Assembly (NCBI GenBank): GCA_030842085.1
Contig: JAUUSE010000001.1
Location: 1-64,000, forward strand
Source: Timburyella sp030842085
Lineage (GTDB): Bacteria > Bacillota > Clostridia > Oscillospirales > Acutalibacteraceae
Reading direction: 5' to 3'
Length of the DNA stretch: 64,000 bases
A program made the translations under genes and the position numbers. This document shows, one piece after another, positions 53,434 through 62,628 of this stretch (positions are counted from its first letter, which is position 1; each line of letters begins with the position of its first letter). Under the pieces are notes generated by a model. The model searched no databases. It saw only the letters and a list, made by a program, of their open reading frames with translations, and was not told where the DNA came from.

Positions 53434-55647
53434 TTAGAAATGCGTGTGGAAGGTACGGTGTATAACGTCAAGCTGCTGCTCCCGTGTCAGCTTAATAAAG
53501 TTAACGGCATAGCCGGAAACCCTTATAGTAAGCTGCGGGTATTTTTCCGGATGGTCCATAGCGTCTAAGAGGACCTCCCTGTTTATTACATTGACATTTA
53601 TGTGGTGTCCGCCCTCGTTGAAATATCCGTCGAGCAGCCCTACAAGGTTTTCGTCCTTTTCATCCTCCGTCTTGCCCAGTGACTGCGGGACTATTGAGAA
53701 AGTATAGGATATGCCGTCCTCACTGTAATCATAAGGAAGCTTGGCGACGGATATCATGGAGGCTACGCAGCCGTTTTCATCGCGGCCGTGCATTGGGTTT
53801 GCACCCGGAGCAAACGGCTCGCCCTTTTTGCGTCCGTCCGGAGTGTTGGAAGTCTTTTTGCCGTATACTACGTTAGAAGTTATAGTGAGTATCGACAGCG
53901 TCGGCTTGCTGTGACGATAGGTCTTGTTTTTCGCCATTTTCTTCATAAACATTTTTACAATGTTTACTGCAATATCATCTACGCGGGAGTCGTTGTTGCC
54001 GAATTTTGGGAAATCACCCTCAATTTCAAAATCAACAATCAGTCCGTCCTCGCGCCTTATAGGCTTAACATTTGCATATTTAATTGCCGACAGGGAGTCT
54101 GCCACCACCGAAAGTCCGGCTATGCCGCCGGCACAGGTGCGTACAATTTCCTCATCGTGCAGCGCCATCTGCAGACTCTCATAGCAGTATTTGTCGTGCA
54201 TGTAGTGTATGCAGTTAAGGGTGTTGATATATAGATTTGCCAGCCAGTCGCAGATGTAGTTAAACTTGCTCATAACGTCGTCATAGTCGAGCTTGTCTCC
54301 CTCAACAGGCCGCAGCTGCGGCGCAACCTGGTCGCCGGAAATCTCATCCCGCCCGCCGTTTATCGCGTAAAGCAACGCCTTTGCAAGATTGCATCTTGCA
54401 CCGAAAAACTGCATCTGCTTGCCTATGCGCATGGCCGAAACACAGCAGGCTATACCGTAATCGTCGCCGAACTTTACGCGCATAAGCTCGTCGCTTTCAT
54501 ATTGAATAGACGACGTCTTTATAGACATGTCAGCGCAGTATTTTTTGAAGTTTTCCGGCAGGCGCGGACTCCACAGTATCGTGAGGTTAGGCTCCGGCGC
54601 CGGACCGAGGTTTTCGAGGGTGTGCAAAAAGCGGTAGCTCATTTTAGTAACCATGTGCCGCCCGTCAACGCACATGCCGCCGATAGACTCGGTAACCCAT
54701 GTCGGGTCGCCGGAAAACAGCTCGTCGTACGCAGGCGTACGCAGAAAGCGCACCAGTCTCAGCTTCATAATAAAGTGGTCGACGATTTCCTGTATCTGCT
54801 CTTCAGTGTATTTTCCGCTCTTGAGGTCGGCTTCGGCGTAAATGTCGAGGAAGGTCGACACCCTGCCCAGCGACATGGCGGCGCCGTTTTGCTCCTTAAC
54901 AGCGGCAAGATATCCGAAATAAAGCCACTGCACGGCTTCATTTGTGTCCTTGGCCGGCTCTGATATGTCAAAGCCGTAGGAGGCCGCCATTTTCTTCAGC
55001 TTTTTCAGCGCCTTAATCTGCTCCGAAAGCTCTTCGCGGTTCCTTATAGACTCCTCATCCATAATATGGTAGTTAAGGGAGGCTTTCGCGTCCTCCTTCT
55101 CGGCTATAAGGTAGTCGCAGCCGTAAAGCGGCAGGCGGCGGTAGTCGCCTATAATGCGCCCGCGGCCGTAAGCGTCCGGCAGACCCGTTATAATACCGCT
55201 GTGACGTGCCTTGCGCATCTCCTCGGTATATACGTCAAAAACGCCGTCGTTGTGCGTCTTGCGGTATTTAAAGACGTTTTCCACGTCCTTGTCCATTTCC
55301 CTGCCGTACGCCTCAAGCGAGGTGCGTACCATTCTTATGCCGCCAAACGGCATAATCGCCCTCTTAAGCGGAGCATCCGTCTGAAGGCCTACTATCGTCT
55401 CCTTGTCCTTGTCAATATATCCCGGAGCATACGCGTCGATGTCAGATATTGTCTTTTCATCTATATCCAGCACGCCGCCCGCTTCGCGCTCCTTTTTAAG
55501 CAGGACGCTAACCTCGTCCCACAGCGTCTTTGTCCGCTCTGTCGGAGGGGTAAGAAAGCTTTCATCGCCGTCGTACGGCGTATAGTTCCTAACTATAAAA
55601 TCGCGTACATCTATGCCTTTATCCCACTTGCCTTTAACAAAGCTCAT
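53434..55647 (-). CDS. pflB: formate C-acetyltransferase (pyruvate formate-lyase)
   Basis: 737 residues. The active-site Cys-Cys pair is in DDYGIACCVSAMR (about 405-418), and the glycyl-radical loop RVSGYAVNF is about 25 residues from the C-terminus. It splits pyruvate plus CoA into acetyl-CoA and formate in anaerobic fermentation. GGGGAAAGG precedes the ATG. Confidence 0.98.
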   Translation of the reverse strand: MSFVKGKWDKGIDVRDFIVRNYTPYDGDESFLTPPTERTKTLWDEVSVLLKKEREAGGVLDIDEKTISDIDAYAPGYIDKDKETIVGLQTDAPLKRAIMPFGGIRMVRTSLEAYGREMDKDVENVFKYRKTHNDGVFDVYTEEMRKARHSGIITGLPDAYGRGRIIGDYRRLPLYGCDYLIAEKEDAKASLNYHIMDEESIRNREELSEQIKALKKLKKMAASYGFDISEPAKDTNEAVQWLYFGYLAAVKEQNGAAMSLGRVSTFLDIYAEADLKSGKYTEEQIQEIVDHFIMKLRLVRFLRTPAYDELFSGDPTWVTESIGGMCVDGRHMVTKMSYRFLHTLENLGPAPEPNLTILWSPRLPENFKKYCADMSIKTSSIQYESDELMRVKFGDDYGIACCVSAMRIGKQMQFFGARCNLAKALLYAINGGRDEISGDQVAPQLRPVEGDKLDYDDVMSKFNYICDWLANLYINTLNCIHYMHDKYCYESLQMALHDEEIVRTCAGGIAGLSVVADSLSAIKYANVKPIRREDGLIVDFEIEGDFPKFGNNDSRVDDIAVNIVKMFMKKMAKNKTYRHSKPTLSILTITSNVVYGKKTSNTPDGRKKGEPFAPGANPMHGRDENGCVASMISVAKLPYDYSEDGISYTFSIVPQSLGKTEDEKDENLVGLLDGYFNEGGHHINVNVINREVLLDAMDHPEKYPQLTIRVSGYAVNFIKLTREQQLDVIHRTFHTHF

Positions 55648-55696
55648 AAAATCATTCCTTTCCCCGCAAGAGCTATGCGGTTAATATAAAATTTAT

Positions 55697-55717
55697 TTTA
55701 TACTTAAAAAGTATAAA
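55697..55717. promoter_or_regulatory. inverted repeat in the pflB leader
   Basis: TTTATACTT-AAA-AAGTATAAA, just downstream of the pflB promoter. It could be an operator or a weak leader hairpin. Confidence 0.35.
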
Positions 55718-55729
55718 TATCCTGCTTAT

Positions 55730-55758
55730 ATAATATCACCATGGCAGAATTTTGTCGA
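55730..55758 (-). promoter_or_regulatory. pflB promoter
   Basis: On the minus strand: TCGACA (55753-55758), 17 bases, TATTAT (55730-55735). Confidence 0.6.
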
Positions 55759-55997
55759 GTGAGTAAGAGCAAATCTGCTATAGAAATCCCATATAAGCTT
55801 ATACCTTGCATATTCAGCGATTGTTAGTGTTCCAGATGTGTGCAGCAATTATACAGCACGGCGGTTATAAAACTGCACGGGTACACTGTTATTATTTTTT
55901 GGTTAAGCTGCGAGTATTAGAGATTATATAATATATCATATTTAATATGCTCATATTCCAAATGAGCATAAACATATATTGCGGTTAAAACAAAAAA

Positions 55998-56549
55998 TCA
56001 GCGATATAAAATATAATTCAGCTCATCGAATTCCTTATTAAGCTGTTTTGTAAAACGCTTGTCGGAGCCGACGTATTTAAATCCGCATTTTTGAATAACT
56101 CTTTTAGATTGCTCGTTTTGTACAAAATGGGAAACGGCAACAGCGTCGAGCTTATAATTTTCAAAGCAGAATAAAATTACCGCATTAACGGCTTCCGGCA
56201 TCAGTCCCATACCCCAGTAATCCTTTGACAGAGCATAGCCGATTTCCTTTATCCTTAAAGCTTTAAGCTCAGGCTCGGCTTCATCACGCAAGGGATGCAG
56301 GCCGAGCGACCCGATAACCTTGCCGTTTTCCTTATACACTATGGCAAAGACGTTTTTGTCATCAATGAACGACCTGAGCACCTGTCTTGAAACTTCAATA
56401 TTATCGTGATGCGGCCACCCGGCCATTTCGCCCACACCGGGGACGGAAGCGTAATCGTAAAAGTCATGTATGTCGCTTTCTTCCCACGGCCTCATCAGCA
56501 GCCGTGCAGTATTAATGCATGTGCCGGTTATATCAATTTTTATATCCAT
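55998..56549 (-). CDS. GNAT family N-acetyltransferase (RimJ/RimL-like)
   Basis: The 183-residue protein has TARLLMRPWEESDIHDF, KVIGSLGLHP, EIGYALSKDYWGMGLMPEAVNAV (acetyl-CoA-binding region with GxG) and QSKRVIQKCGFKYVG near the end, all classic for the RimL subgroup. The substrate (protein N-terminus, amine or small molecule) is not predictable. Confidence 0.88.
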   Translation of the reverse strand: MDIKIDITGTCINTARLLMRPWEESDIHDFYDYASVPGVGEMAGWPHHDNIEVSRQVLRSFIDDKNVFAIVYKENGKVIGSLGLHPLRDEAEPELKALRIKEIGYALSKDYWGMGLMPEAVNAVILFCFENYKLDAVAVSHFVQNEQSKRVIQKCGFKYVGSDKRFTKQLNKEFDELNYILYR

Positions 56550-57138
56550 GTCATATATTCTCCATTCGGGGTAAAAATAGTCCTACCGGCAAGACAATAG
56601 GCAATTGCTTTTTACAGTTGATTAGAGCAGAGCGCCAGTGAGAGCGGAATATCGGCAAACTTCTATTTTTCGCGCAAAGGCACTGCGGTTGACAAAAATA
56701 AGCAATGTTAATCAAAATTAAGATAATACGGTAAAACGATTTATCGGCAAAAGTAAAGCTGTGGTTATTGGTAAACATCAGGATTTTGCATGAACCAAAC
56801 GGTATAAGCACATGAGTGATGTTTTTATCTAATTAAGAAAGCATCGTAAAAATTACAGCATTAATATCTGCAAGGCGGTTAAAAATCCTGCACAACGCCG
56901 TCTGCTGCGCTGATTAAAGCCAAAAGACAAATGACGGGCGTCATTTTAGCAGTATAGTCTAAACGCCCGTCTGGCCGGTTTGATATTTAAGATATAGCCA
57001 TGCTGTTTATACGCCGCGCCGCATAAAGTCCAAATTTGCTGGCAGACGGCTAAAAATTTATGCATTATACATTTTACAGTAAGCTTGGCCGTGACGGATG
57101 ATAGCGCATTAAGCGGTCAAGCCGCGTGCTGCGATTGC
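56550..57138. other. intergenic region
   Basis: About 590 bases. It contains an inverted repeat GACGGGCGT (56933-56941) / ACGCCCGTC (56963-56971) without a T run. No gene seen. Confidence 0.4.
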
Positions 57139-58791
57139 TTATTTTTTAAAATATTCTGCCGCCCTATTTAGTCTGGAAGATGTTCTGTCGCGGCCGAGTA
57201 TACGCATAATTTCAAACAAGTCGGGCGAATTTTTGCGCCCCGTAACCGCCGTGCGTATTACTGCCGACACATCGCCGATATGTCCTTTATACTTGTCAGG
57301 CTCAGACTTATACTCTTTCGTGTTTTCGGCATAGCCCAGGGAGGAACACAGCTGCTTAACGCTGTCAAACCACTGCGTTTTATCCCCGTTTAAGTGCGGA
57401 TTTTCAGCATAACGCTCTAATATTTCCACCGCATCAGAGGCGGATATGTTTTCCGGCAGCTCATACTGCGGGACAAAAGTGTCGTCGTAAAAATATGATA
57501 TAAACTGCGCCGCTTCATTCCACTTCGCAATATCCTTGCGCGGTTTGGGAATATCCCTGTCGATAGAGAAAATGGCGGCGGCATAGGCTTTATCGCCGCT
57601 TAGTCTGTTATACAGCGCCTCATCGTACTTTTCGGCCCAGCTAAGCAGGCTGCTCAGCACGTCTTCAGCGCTCATGCGGGAGATGTAATTTTTGCTTACA
57701 TCCAGCAGCTTGTCCATGTCGAACAGCGCGCCGGACTGGCTCATTTTGTTAAGCTTTAAGTCAAAGTCGAATATGTCGGCGTCCTTGTTCGCCCGCCTCC
57801 AGTCCTCAAAGCCGGAGCTTGCGATGGTAAGCAGATATTCCAGCACGGCGCGCGGCTCAAATCCCTGCTCGGAGAAATACTTAACCGCCGCCTCGGGGTC
57901 GCGGCGCTTAGAAAGCTTGCGCTTCGAGCCGCCCTCGCTTTTCATAATAGGCGCTATGTGCGCGTATTTCGGCGGCTTAAAGCCCAGCAGGCGGAAAAGC
58001 TGCAGATGTATAGGCGTGGAGCTTATCCATTCGTCGCCGCGTATAACATGAGTGGTGCGCATTAAATGGTCGTCTACGGCGTGCGCAAAGTGATAGGTGG
58101 GTATGCCGTCGGATTTAAGCAGAACTATATCGGCGTCGTTTTCCGGCATTTCTATTTTGCCCTTTATGGCGTCGGTAAAGGTTACTTTATTTTCCTCATT
58201 TCCCGGCGATTTCAGCCTAAGAACGTACGGCGCGCCGGAACTTAGCTTTTCTTTTATTTCATCAATGGAGAGACTGCGGCAGCGGGCGTATTTGCCGTAA
58301 TATCCCGGGCGAATTTTTTGGCTTTCCTGCTCGCCGCGGATTTGCTCCAATTCCTCTTCGGTGCAGAAGCAGGGATATGCCAGCCCCTCAAGCACAAGCT
58401 TTTTTGCAGCCGAGTGATAAATCTCCCTGCGCAGCCGCTGCCTATAAGAAGCATACGGACCCTTTTCGCCATCCGGCATAAATCCCTCGTCGGGCACTAT
58501 GCCGAAGGATATAAGACCGTTTACAATATCCTCAAGCCCGCCTTCGACCTCACGCTTTTTGTCGGTATCCTCAATCCGCAGGTAAAATATACCGTCTTTG
58601 CCGGCCGCCATGCGGTTTATAAGGGCAGAGTACAGTACGCCTAAATGCAGATATCCCGTAGGACTCGGCGCCAGACGCGTTACCTTTACCCCTTCTTTAA
58701 GTCCGCGGTGAGGGTATTTTTCTTCATAATATTCAAAGTCCTTTATATCCTTGTCAAATAAAAGGTCGGCTAAATAACGATTACTGTCCAA
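57139..58791 (-). CDS. gltX: glutamate--tRNA ligase, probably non-discriminating
   Basis: The class I synthetase has a SPTGYLHLGVL (HIGH-type) motif near residue 45, FCTEEELEQ, and KRKLSKRRD (KMSKS-type). It is about 550 residues, with an N-terminal extension of about 35 residues before the catalytic core. TTG at 58791 is chosen because AAGGAG lies eight bases before it; an ATG six codons upstream lacks a site. With GatCAB present and no GlnRS in the window, it is inferred to charge tRNA(Gln) too. No T-box was seen upstream. Confidence 0.92.
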   Translation of the reverse strand: MDSNRYLADLLFDKDIKDFEYYEEKYPHRGLKEGVKVTRLAPSPTGYLHLGVLYSALINRMAAGKDGIFYLRIEDTDKKREVEGGLEDIVNGLISFGIVPDEGFMPDGEKGPYASYRQRLRREIYHSAAKKLVLEGLAYPCFCTEEELEQIRGEQESQKIRPGYYGKYARCRSLSIDEIKEKLSSGAPYVLRLKSPGNEENKVTFTDAIKGKIEMPENDADIVLLKSDGIPTYHFAHAVDDHLMRTTHVIRGDEWISSTPIHLQLFRLLGFKPPKYAHIAPIMKSEGGSKRKLSKRRDPEAAVKYFSEQGFEPRAVLEYLLTIASSGFEDWRRANKDADIFDFDLKLNKMSQSGALFDMDKLLDVSKNYISRMSAEDVLSSLLSWAEKYDEALYNRLSGDKAYAAAIFSIDRDIPKPRKDIAKWNEAAQFISYFYDDTFVPQYELPENISASDAVEILERYAENPHLNGDKTQWFDSVKQLCSSLGYAENTKEYKSEPDKYKGHIGDVSAVIRTAVTGRKNSPDLFEIMRILGRDRTSSRLNRAAEYFKK

Positions 58792-59069
58792 ATTAAACTC
58801 TCCTTGCATATATAATAGGAAAATGTGTAAATAAGCGGCAAACGAGCTGTATTATTGTACAAAAATCGATTTTTGTACCATAGGCCGCCTAATTTCAATT
58901 ATAGCTATATTATCGCAGAAACCGGCACAACTATCAACCCAATTTGGAAATTTTTACGTATATGCATCATCTCCCAAAATTAATCTTTGAGTGCACTTAA
59001 GCAGCAAGAGCCAGGACTCCCTTTTCAAGGAAAGTGCTGATTTAAAGGAAATTTTGGGTAGCATAAAAT
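58792..59069. other. gltX upstream region
   Basis: It holds a 22-base perfect palindrome and a TATAAT-like box (minus strand) without a clear -35. No gene. Confidence 0.4.
58857..58878. promoter_or_regulatory. perfect 22-base palindrome upstream of gltX
   Basis: The arms GTACAAAAATC and GATTTTTGTAC meet without a spacer, 66 bases before the gltX start. It could be a regulator-binding site or a leader hairpin. Confidence 0.45.
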
Positions 59070-59106
59070 AAAGGCGGTTGCCAAATTTCGGGCAACCGCC
59101 TTTATT
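59070..59106 (-). terminator. terminator of the lipoprotein gene
   Basis: AAAGGCGGTTGCC / GGCAACCGCCTTT, eight-base loop, followed on the minus strand by ATTTTATG. T-rich on the plus strand too. Confidence 0.8.
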
Positions 59107-59117
59107 TTACACGATAT

Positions 59118-59942
59118 TTACTCGGATATATTAAAGTCAAAAATGTACTCTTGGAGGTTTTGGCTCCAATCATATGAATTTGCCTTCATGATTATCTGAA
59201 AGGGCTCTTCCTTAATGGCAGGGAATACTACAACGCCTTCTGTCGTTATCCCAGCGCGTATGCTTGATTGCAGTTCTGGATAGTCGGCCTTATAGTTAGG
59301 TGCGTATTTATATTGTGTATCATCTTGAATTAGGACCATATTAAAGCCATATAAACTGAATTCGCTGCTTCCGTTGTTTGTTACAGAAATATATGCTCTT
59401 GTTTCCTTTTCGGCAAGTTCAACGCTCTGAACTGTTACGGAATATCCATACTGCTCAATTGTATTATTGACTGCTGTGGCGGTAGCAATCGTTGGCCTGA
59501 CGGCATCTTTGTATGATATTACTTCAAGTGTATCTGCTTGTATTTTAGGCGCAATAATCCGTCCTCCAACCATATTTTCGCCTTTAAACACATCAACGAC
59601 CTTTCCGCTTATGCGGATATATTGTCCATCTTCAAGTGTTAACTCGGGCTCAGAATAGGCTACGACGGTATTTAAGTCAGTGTTATCTGGATCGGCCCAC
59701 ATTTGGAAATATACTCCGTCGCCATCATAATCAACGCCGCCGAAAATGACTCCAACAAGTTCAACAGTAGATCCAACGTAATCTGACGGATTCGAGTACA
59801 TCCGTTTGATTTCGCTGTCGCTCAATGGCACAGACTCAGATGCGGTCGATGAAACGTCGTTATTGCCGAATATACTATTACACCCTGCTAAAGAAATAAG
59901 TAAAGTAATCAAAAATATTCCTGCCAAAAATTTGTTTCTCAC
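59118..59942 (-). CDS. two-domain lipoprotein with OB-fold-like and DUF4352-like parts
   Basis: 274 residues from a GTG start supported by GAGGAGGGG; an upstream ATG frame of 54 codons is not conserved-looking. Lipobox SLAGC with Cys at residue 21. Residues of about 45-135 (NPSDYVGSTVELVGVI, YIRISGKVVDV) look like an OB-fold domain; residues of about 155-274 (YSVTVQSVELAEKETRAYISVTNNG) look like the immunoglobulin-like DUF4352 fold. Both recur in Gram-positive surface lipoproteins. Function unknown. It is divergent from another lipoprotein gene. Confidence 0.8.
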   Translation of the reverse strand: MRNKFLAGIFLITLLISLAGCNSIFGNNDVSSTASESVPLSDSEIKRMYSNPSDYVGSTVELVGVIFGGVDYDGDGVYFQMWADPDNTDLNTVVAYSEPELTLEDGQYIRISGKVVDVFKGENMVGGRIIAPKIQADTLEVISYKDAVRPTIATATAVNNTIEQYGYSVTVQSVELAEKETRAYISVTNNGSSEFSLYGFNMVLIQDDTQYKYAPNYKADYPELQSSIRAGITTEGVVVFPAIKEEPFQIIMKANSYDWSQNLQEYIFDFNISE

Positions 59943-60335
59943 CCTGTTCCCCTCCTCATTATTCGGCTTCTGCAGCATAATATCATTTACACCTGCTGAA
60001 GAAAGCCCTTTGCTTGCATGAAGCATCGTTTTTGCTATTAATTCTACAAAAAAGTTGTATTTATTACGAATTATATCATTTTCAATTAACGCAAACAAGT
60101 GCAAGATTTAGCGGTACTGCTGCCCTCTTAAGGGATGTACCAACTCCGCACTTTCGAAGCTGTATCTCTTAACACTTCGATAATGGAGAACTTTAAATGG
60201 GAACGGCTATATCGGTTTTTGCTGCTGCATTACCGCCGGATATCATATATAAAAATCAAAGTCAGAATAAAAGAACTCTTTTATATATCGAATATATATG
60301 ATAAAATGAAAAAAACAGGAACAAGGGGTACCTAT
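59943..60335. other. divergent region between two lipoprotein genes
   Basis: About 390 bases. Open frames run into both genes, but neither has a start signal there. A TATGATAAAAT-type -10 region lies near 60296-60306 for the plus-strand gene. Confidence 0.4.
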
Positions 60336-61226
60336 ATGAGAAAAAAGATTTCCGCATTTCTGCTGACAATTGCGCTGCTAATGCTGCCGGGTTGTGATAT
60401 ATTAGGTATACAGCCGGGCACAACCGTTTCGTCAATTTCCGCCGCCGGCAGCGGTACAATGGAAGTGCATTTTATAGATGCAGGACAGGCCGACGCTATT
60501 TTTATAAAGCTGCCGGACGGGAAAATCATGCAGATTGACGCAGGGAAAAATAATACCGGAGACGAGATAACGGATTATATAAAATCGCAGGGCGTTGAAA
60601 AAGTAGATTATCTTATAGGCACTCACCCCCACGAGGACCACATAGGCGGGCTGGACAATGTTATAAAAGAGTTTGATATAGGGAAAATCTATATGCCGCG
60701 CGTTTCCTCATCTGAAACGCCGACGACGCAGACATATGAAGATGTTCTCACAGCCGTAAAAAATAAAGGGCTGGCAATAACGGCGCCGCATGCCGGCGAT
60801 ATAATAATAGAGGGTGAAAATTACACTGCAGAGGTGCTTTCCCCCAAGAGTGAAAATTATACCGACTTAAACGAATATTCGATAGTAGTAAAGCTTACAT
60901 ACGGCTCGGAGAAATTTTTGTTTATGGGCGATGCTGAGGCGATAAATGAGCGGGAAATAATAGACGCTGGCTATGACATTGACGCAGATGTGCTGAAGCT
61001 GGGACATCATGGCAGCAGTACGTCGTCTACAGCAGATTTCTTAAAAAAGGTATCGCCTGATTACGCCGTAATATCATGTGGCGCCGGCAACTCATACGGA
61101 CACCCGCATGACGAAGTGCTGGAGCGCTGCAATAATTTAAAGATAAACATACTTCGTACCGATACCGACGGGACAGTAGTCATGAAGACCGACGGCGAAA
61201 GTATAGAGGTGTCAAAGCAAAAATAG
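60336..61226 (+). CDS. lipoprotein with ComEC-like metallo-beta-lactamase domain
   Basis: 296 residues from MRKKISAF (AAGGGG eight bases upstream). Lipobox MLPGC near residue 18, a Ser/Gly linker, then an MBL fold like that of the ComEC C-terminal domain: VHFIDAGQADAIFI, THPHEDHIGG (metal site), LFMGDAEA, LGHHGSSTSS and YGHPHDEV. It should act outside the cell as a nuclease or phosphodiesterase. It lacks the ComEC channel domain. Confidence 0.88.
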   Translation: MRKKISAFLLTIALLMLPGCDILGIQPGTTVSSISAAGSGTMEVHFIDAGQADAIFIKLPDGKIMQIDAGKNNTGDEITDYIKSQGVEKVDYLIGTHPHEDHIGGLDNVIKEFDIGKIYMPRVSSSETPTTQTYEDVLTAVKNKGLAITAPHAGDIIIEGENYTAEVLSPKSENYTDLNEYSIVVKLTYGSEKFLFMGDAEAINEREIIDAGYDIDADVLKLGHHGSSTSSTADFLKKVSPDYAVISCGAGNSYGHPHDEVLERCNNLKINILRTDTDGTVVMKTDGESIEVSKQK

Positions 61227-61523
61227 CTTGCAATGCGTAGACATCGTAATTTTGTGAGCTTGAAAACACGGTTGACAAATACGTTAAACTGGCTGTAAAT
61301 TGCCTGCTGCCGATGCGGAATCGGCGGCGATATAATAGGCAAAAGCGGCGCTTTTGCAGGCAGTATTTATTTTCTGCCGAATAAGCTGCAAATGTTACTG
61401 GCAAAACTATTAAGAACTTTGCATATGCAAGGGAAGAGACATCTGCTGGCGAAACAACACATGAAACGGTGAAAAATTCGCTTTTGCGATGCTGTAAAAT
61501 ATATGGTAAATGGGGATAAAGCT

Positions 61524-62252
61524 ATGTCAGAAATATTTTCCCGCTTAGAAATGCTTATAGGGAAAGAATCGCTGAAAAAGCTCAATAGCAGCAAGGTGGC
61601 GATATTCGGCGTCGGCGGGGTAGGCGGTTATGTAGCAGAAGCGCTTATACGCTGCGGTGTTGGCAGCTTTATACTCCTTGACAATGATATGGTATCAGAT
61701 TCCAACATAAACCGCCAAATAATAGCCGATATAACGACGGTTGGGAGATATAAAACAGAGGTAATGCGTGAGCGAATGCTTAAAATAAACAGCGCGGCAA
61801 AGATAGAGGAAATAAAAACATTTTATCTGCCTGGCGACGACCTTGGCTTTTTATCGGACTGTGATTATGTTGTCGACGCGATAGACACGGTATCGTCAAA
61901 AATAGAACTTGCGGTGTGGTGCGAGAAAGCGTCAATCCCGTTGATAAGCGCGATGGGCGCGGGAAACAAGCTTAACCCGGCGATGTTTGAAGCAGCGGAT
62001 ATATATGATACGTCTGTCTGCCCCCTTTGCAGGGTAATGCGGACAAATCTTAGAAAGCGAGGCGTAAAATCCCTCAAGGTGGTATATTCGAAAGAAAAGC
62101 CGATAAATCCCGTTTGCCATAACAATGCTGAAAACGATAAAGAGCGGGGTGTATCTCGTCGGCCGGTGCCGGGGAGCATACAAATGGCGCCTGCCGCCTG
62201 CGGCCTTATTATCGCATATGAGGCAGTAAAAGATATCATAAAACAGCAATAA
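61524..62252 (+). CDS. tcdA: tRNA threonylcarbamoyladenosine dehydratase
   Basis: The 242-residue E1/ThiF-like protein has GVGGVGGYVAEALIRCGVG (ATP site), DSNINRQI (Arg finger), a DAIDTVSSK block and CPLCRVMR. It cyclises t6A37 of tRNA with ATP. GGGGAT precedes the ATG at about ten bases. Confidence 0.9.
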   Translation: MSEIFSRLEMLIGKESLKKLNSSKVAIFGVGGVGGYVAEALIRCGVGSFILLDNDMVSDSNINRQIIADITTVGRYKTEVMRERMLKINSAAKIEEIKTFYLPGDDLGFLSDCDYVVDAIDTVSSKIELAVWCEKASIPLISAMGAGNKLNPAMFEAADIYDTSVCPLCRVMRTNLRKRGVKSLKVVYSKEKPINPVCHNNAENDKERGVSRRPVPGSIQMAPAACGLIIAYEAVKDIIKQQ

Positions 62253-62290
62253 TGATAATTACAGGCAAAAATAACATTTTTAGGACTATA

Positions 62291-62334
62291 AAACCGCATA
62301 AATAAGTCTGTGATAATGATATTGGCGGTTTTTT
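62291..62334 (+). terminator. probable tcdA terminator
   Basis: AAACCGC / GCGGTTT with a long loop and a following T run. Confidence 0.55.
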
Positions 62335-62566
62335 CAGCAAAAATGTCTTATCATGCATCGCTTTGCATATATATATGAGGCCAAGATGAAAATGGCGGAG
62401 GCAAAATGTTTATAATTTAATTAACATCTGTATAAGAGAATAAAAATCCGCCGCCAAATGACGCCGGCTAAACTTATATTATGCATTGAATAAGCCCCAA
62501 TATTGATAACAGAATATGATATTTGTGTAACAATAAATACAATTTTGTAATAAAGCATCGACTTCC

Positions 62567-62595
62567 TTGACACATGCCGATTAAACGTATAAAAT
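62567..62595 (+). promoter_or_regulatory. promoter of the pseudokinase gene
   Basis: TTGACA (62567-62572), 17 bases, TAAAAT (62590-62595). Confidence 0.75.
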
Positions 62596-62628
62596 AAAAT
62601 TACCTTATTAAATGGAGATGTATGTTAT

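Larger units (their letters stand above)
62253..62628. other. spacer before the pseudokinase gene
   Basis: 376 bases with the tcdA terminator at its start and the next promoter at its end. Otherwise AT-rich and gene-free. Confidence 0.4.

Noticed and set aside
55066..55689. 207-codon plus-strand frame opposite pflB
   Set aside because: Antisense shadow of pflB without start signals.
57139..59117. T-box upstream of gltX or aspS
   Set aside because: No T-box core sequence or antiterminator pattern was seen; aspS directly follows another gene.
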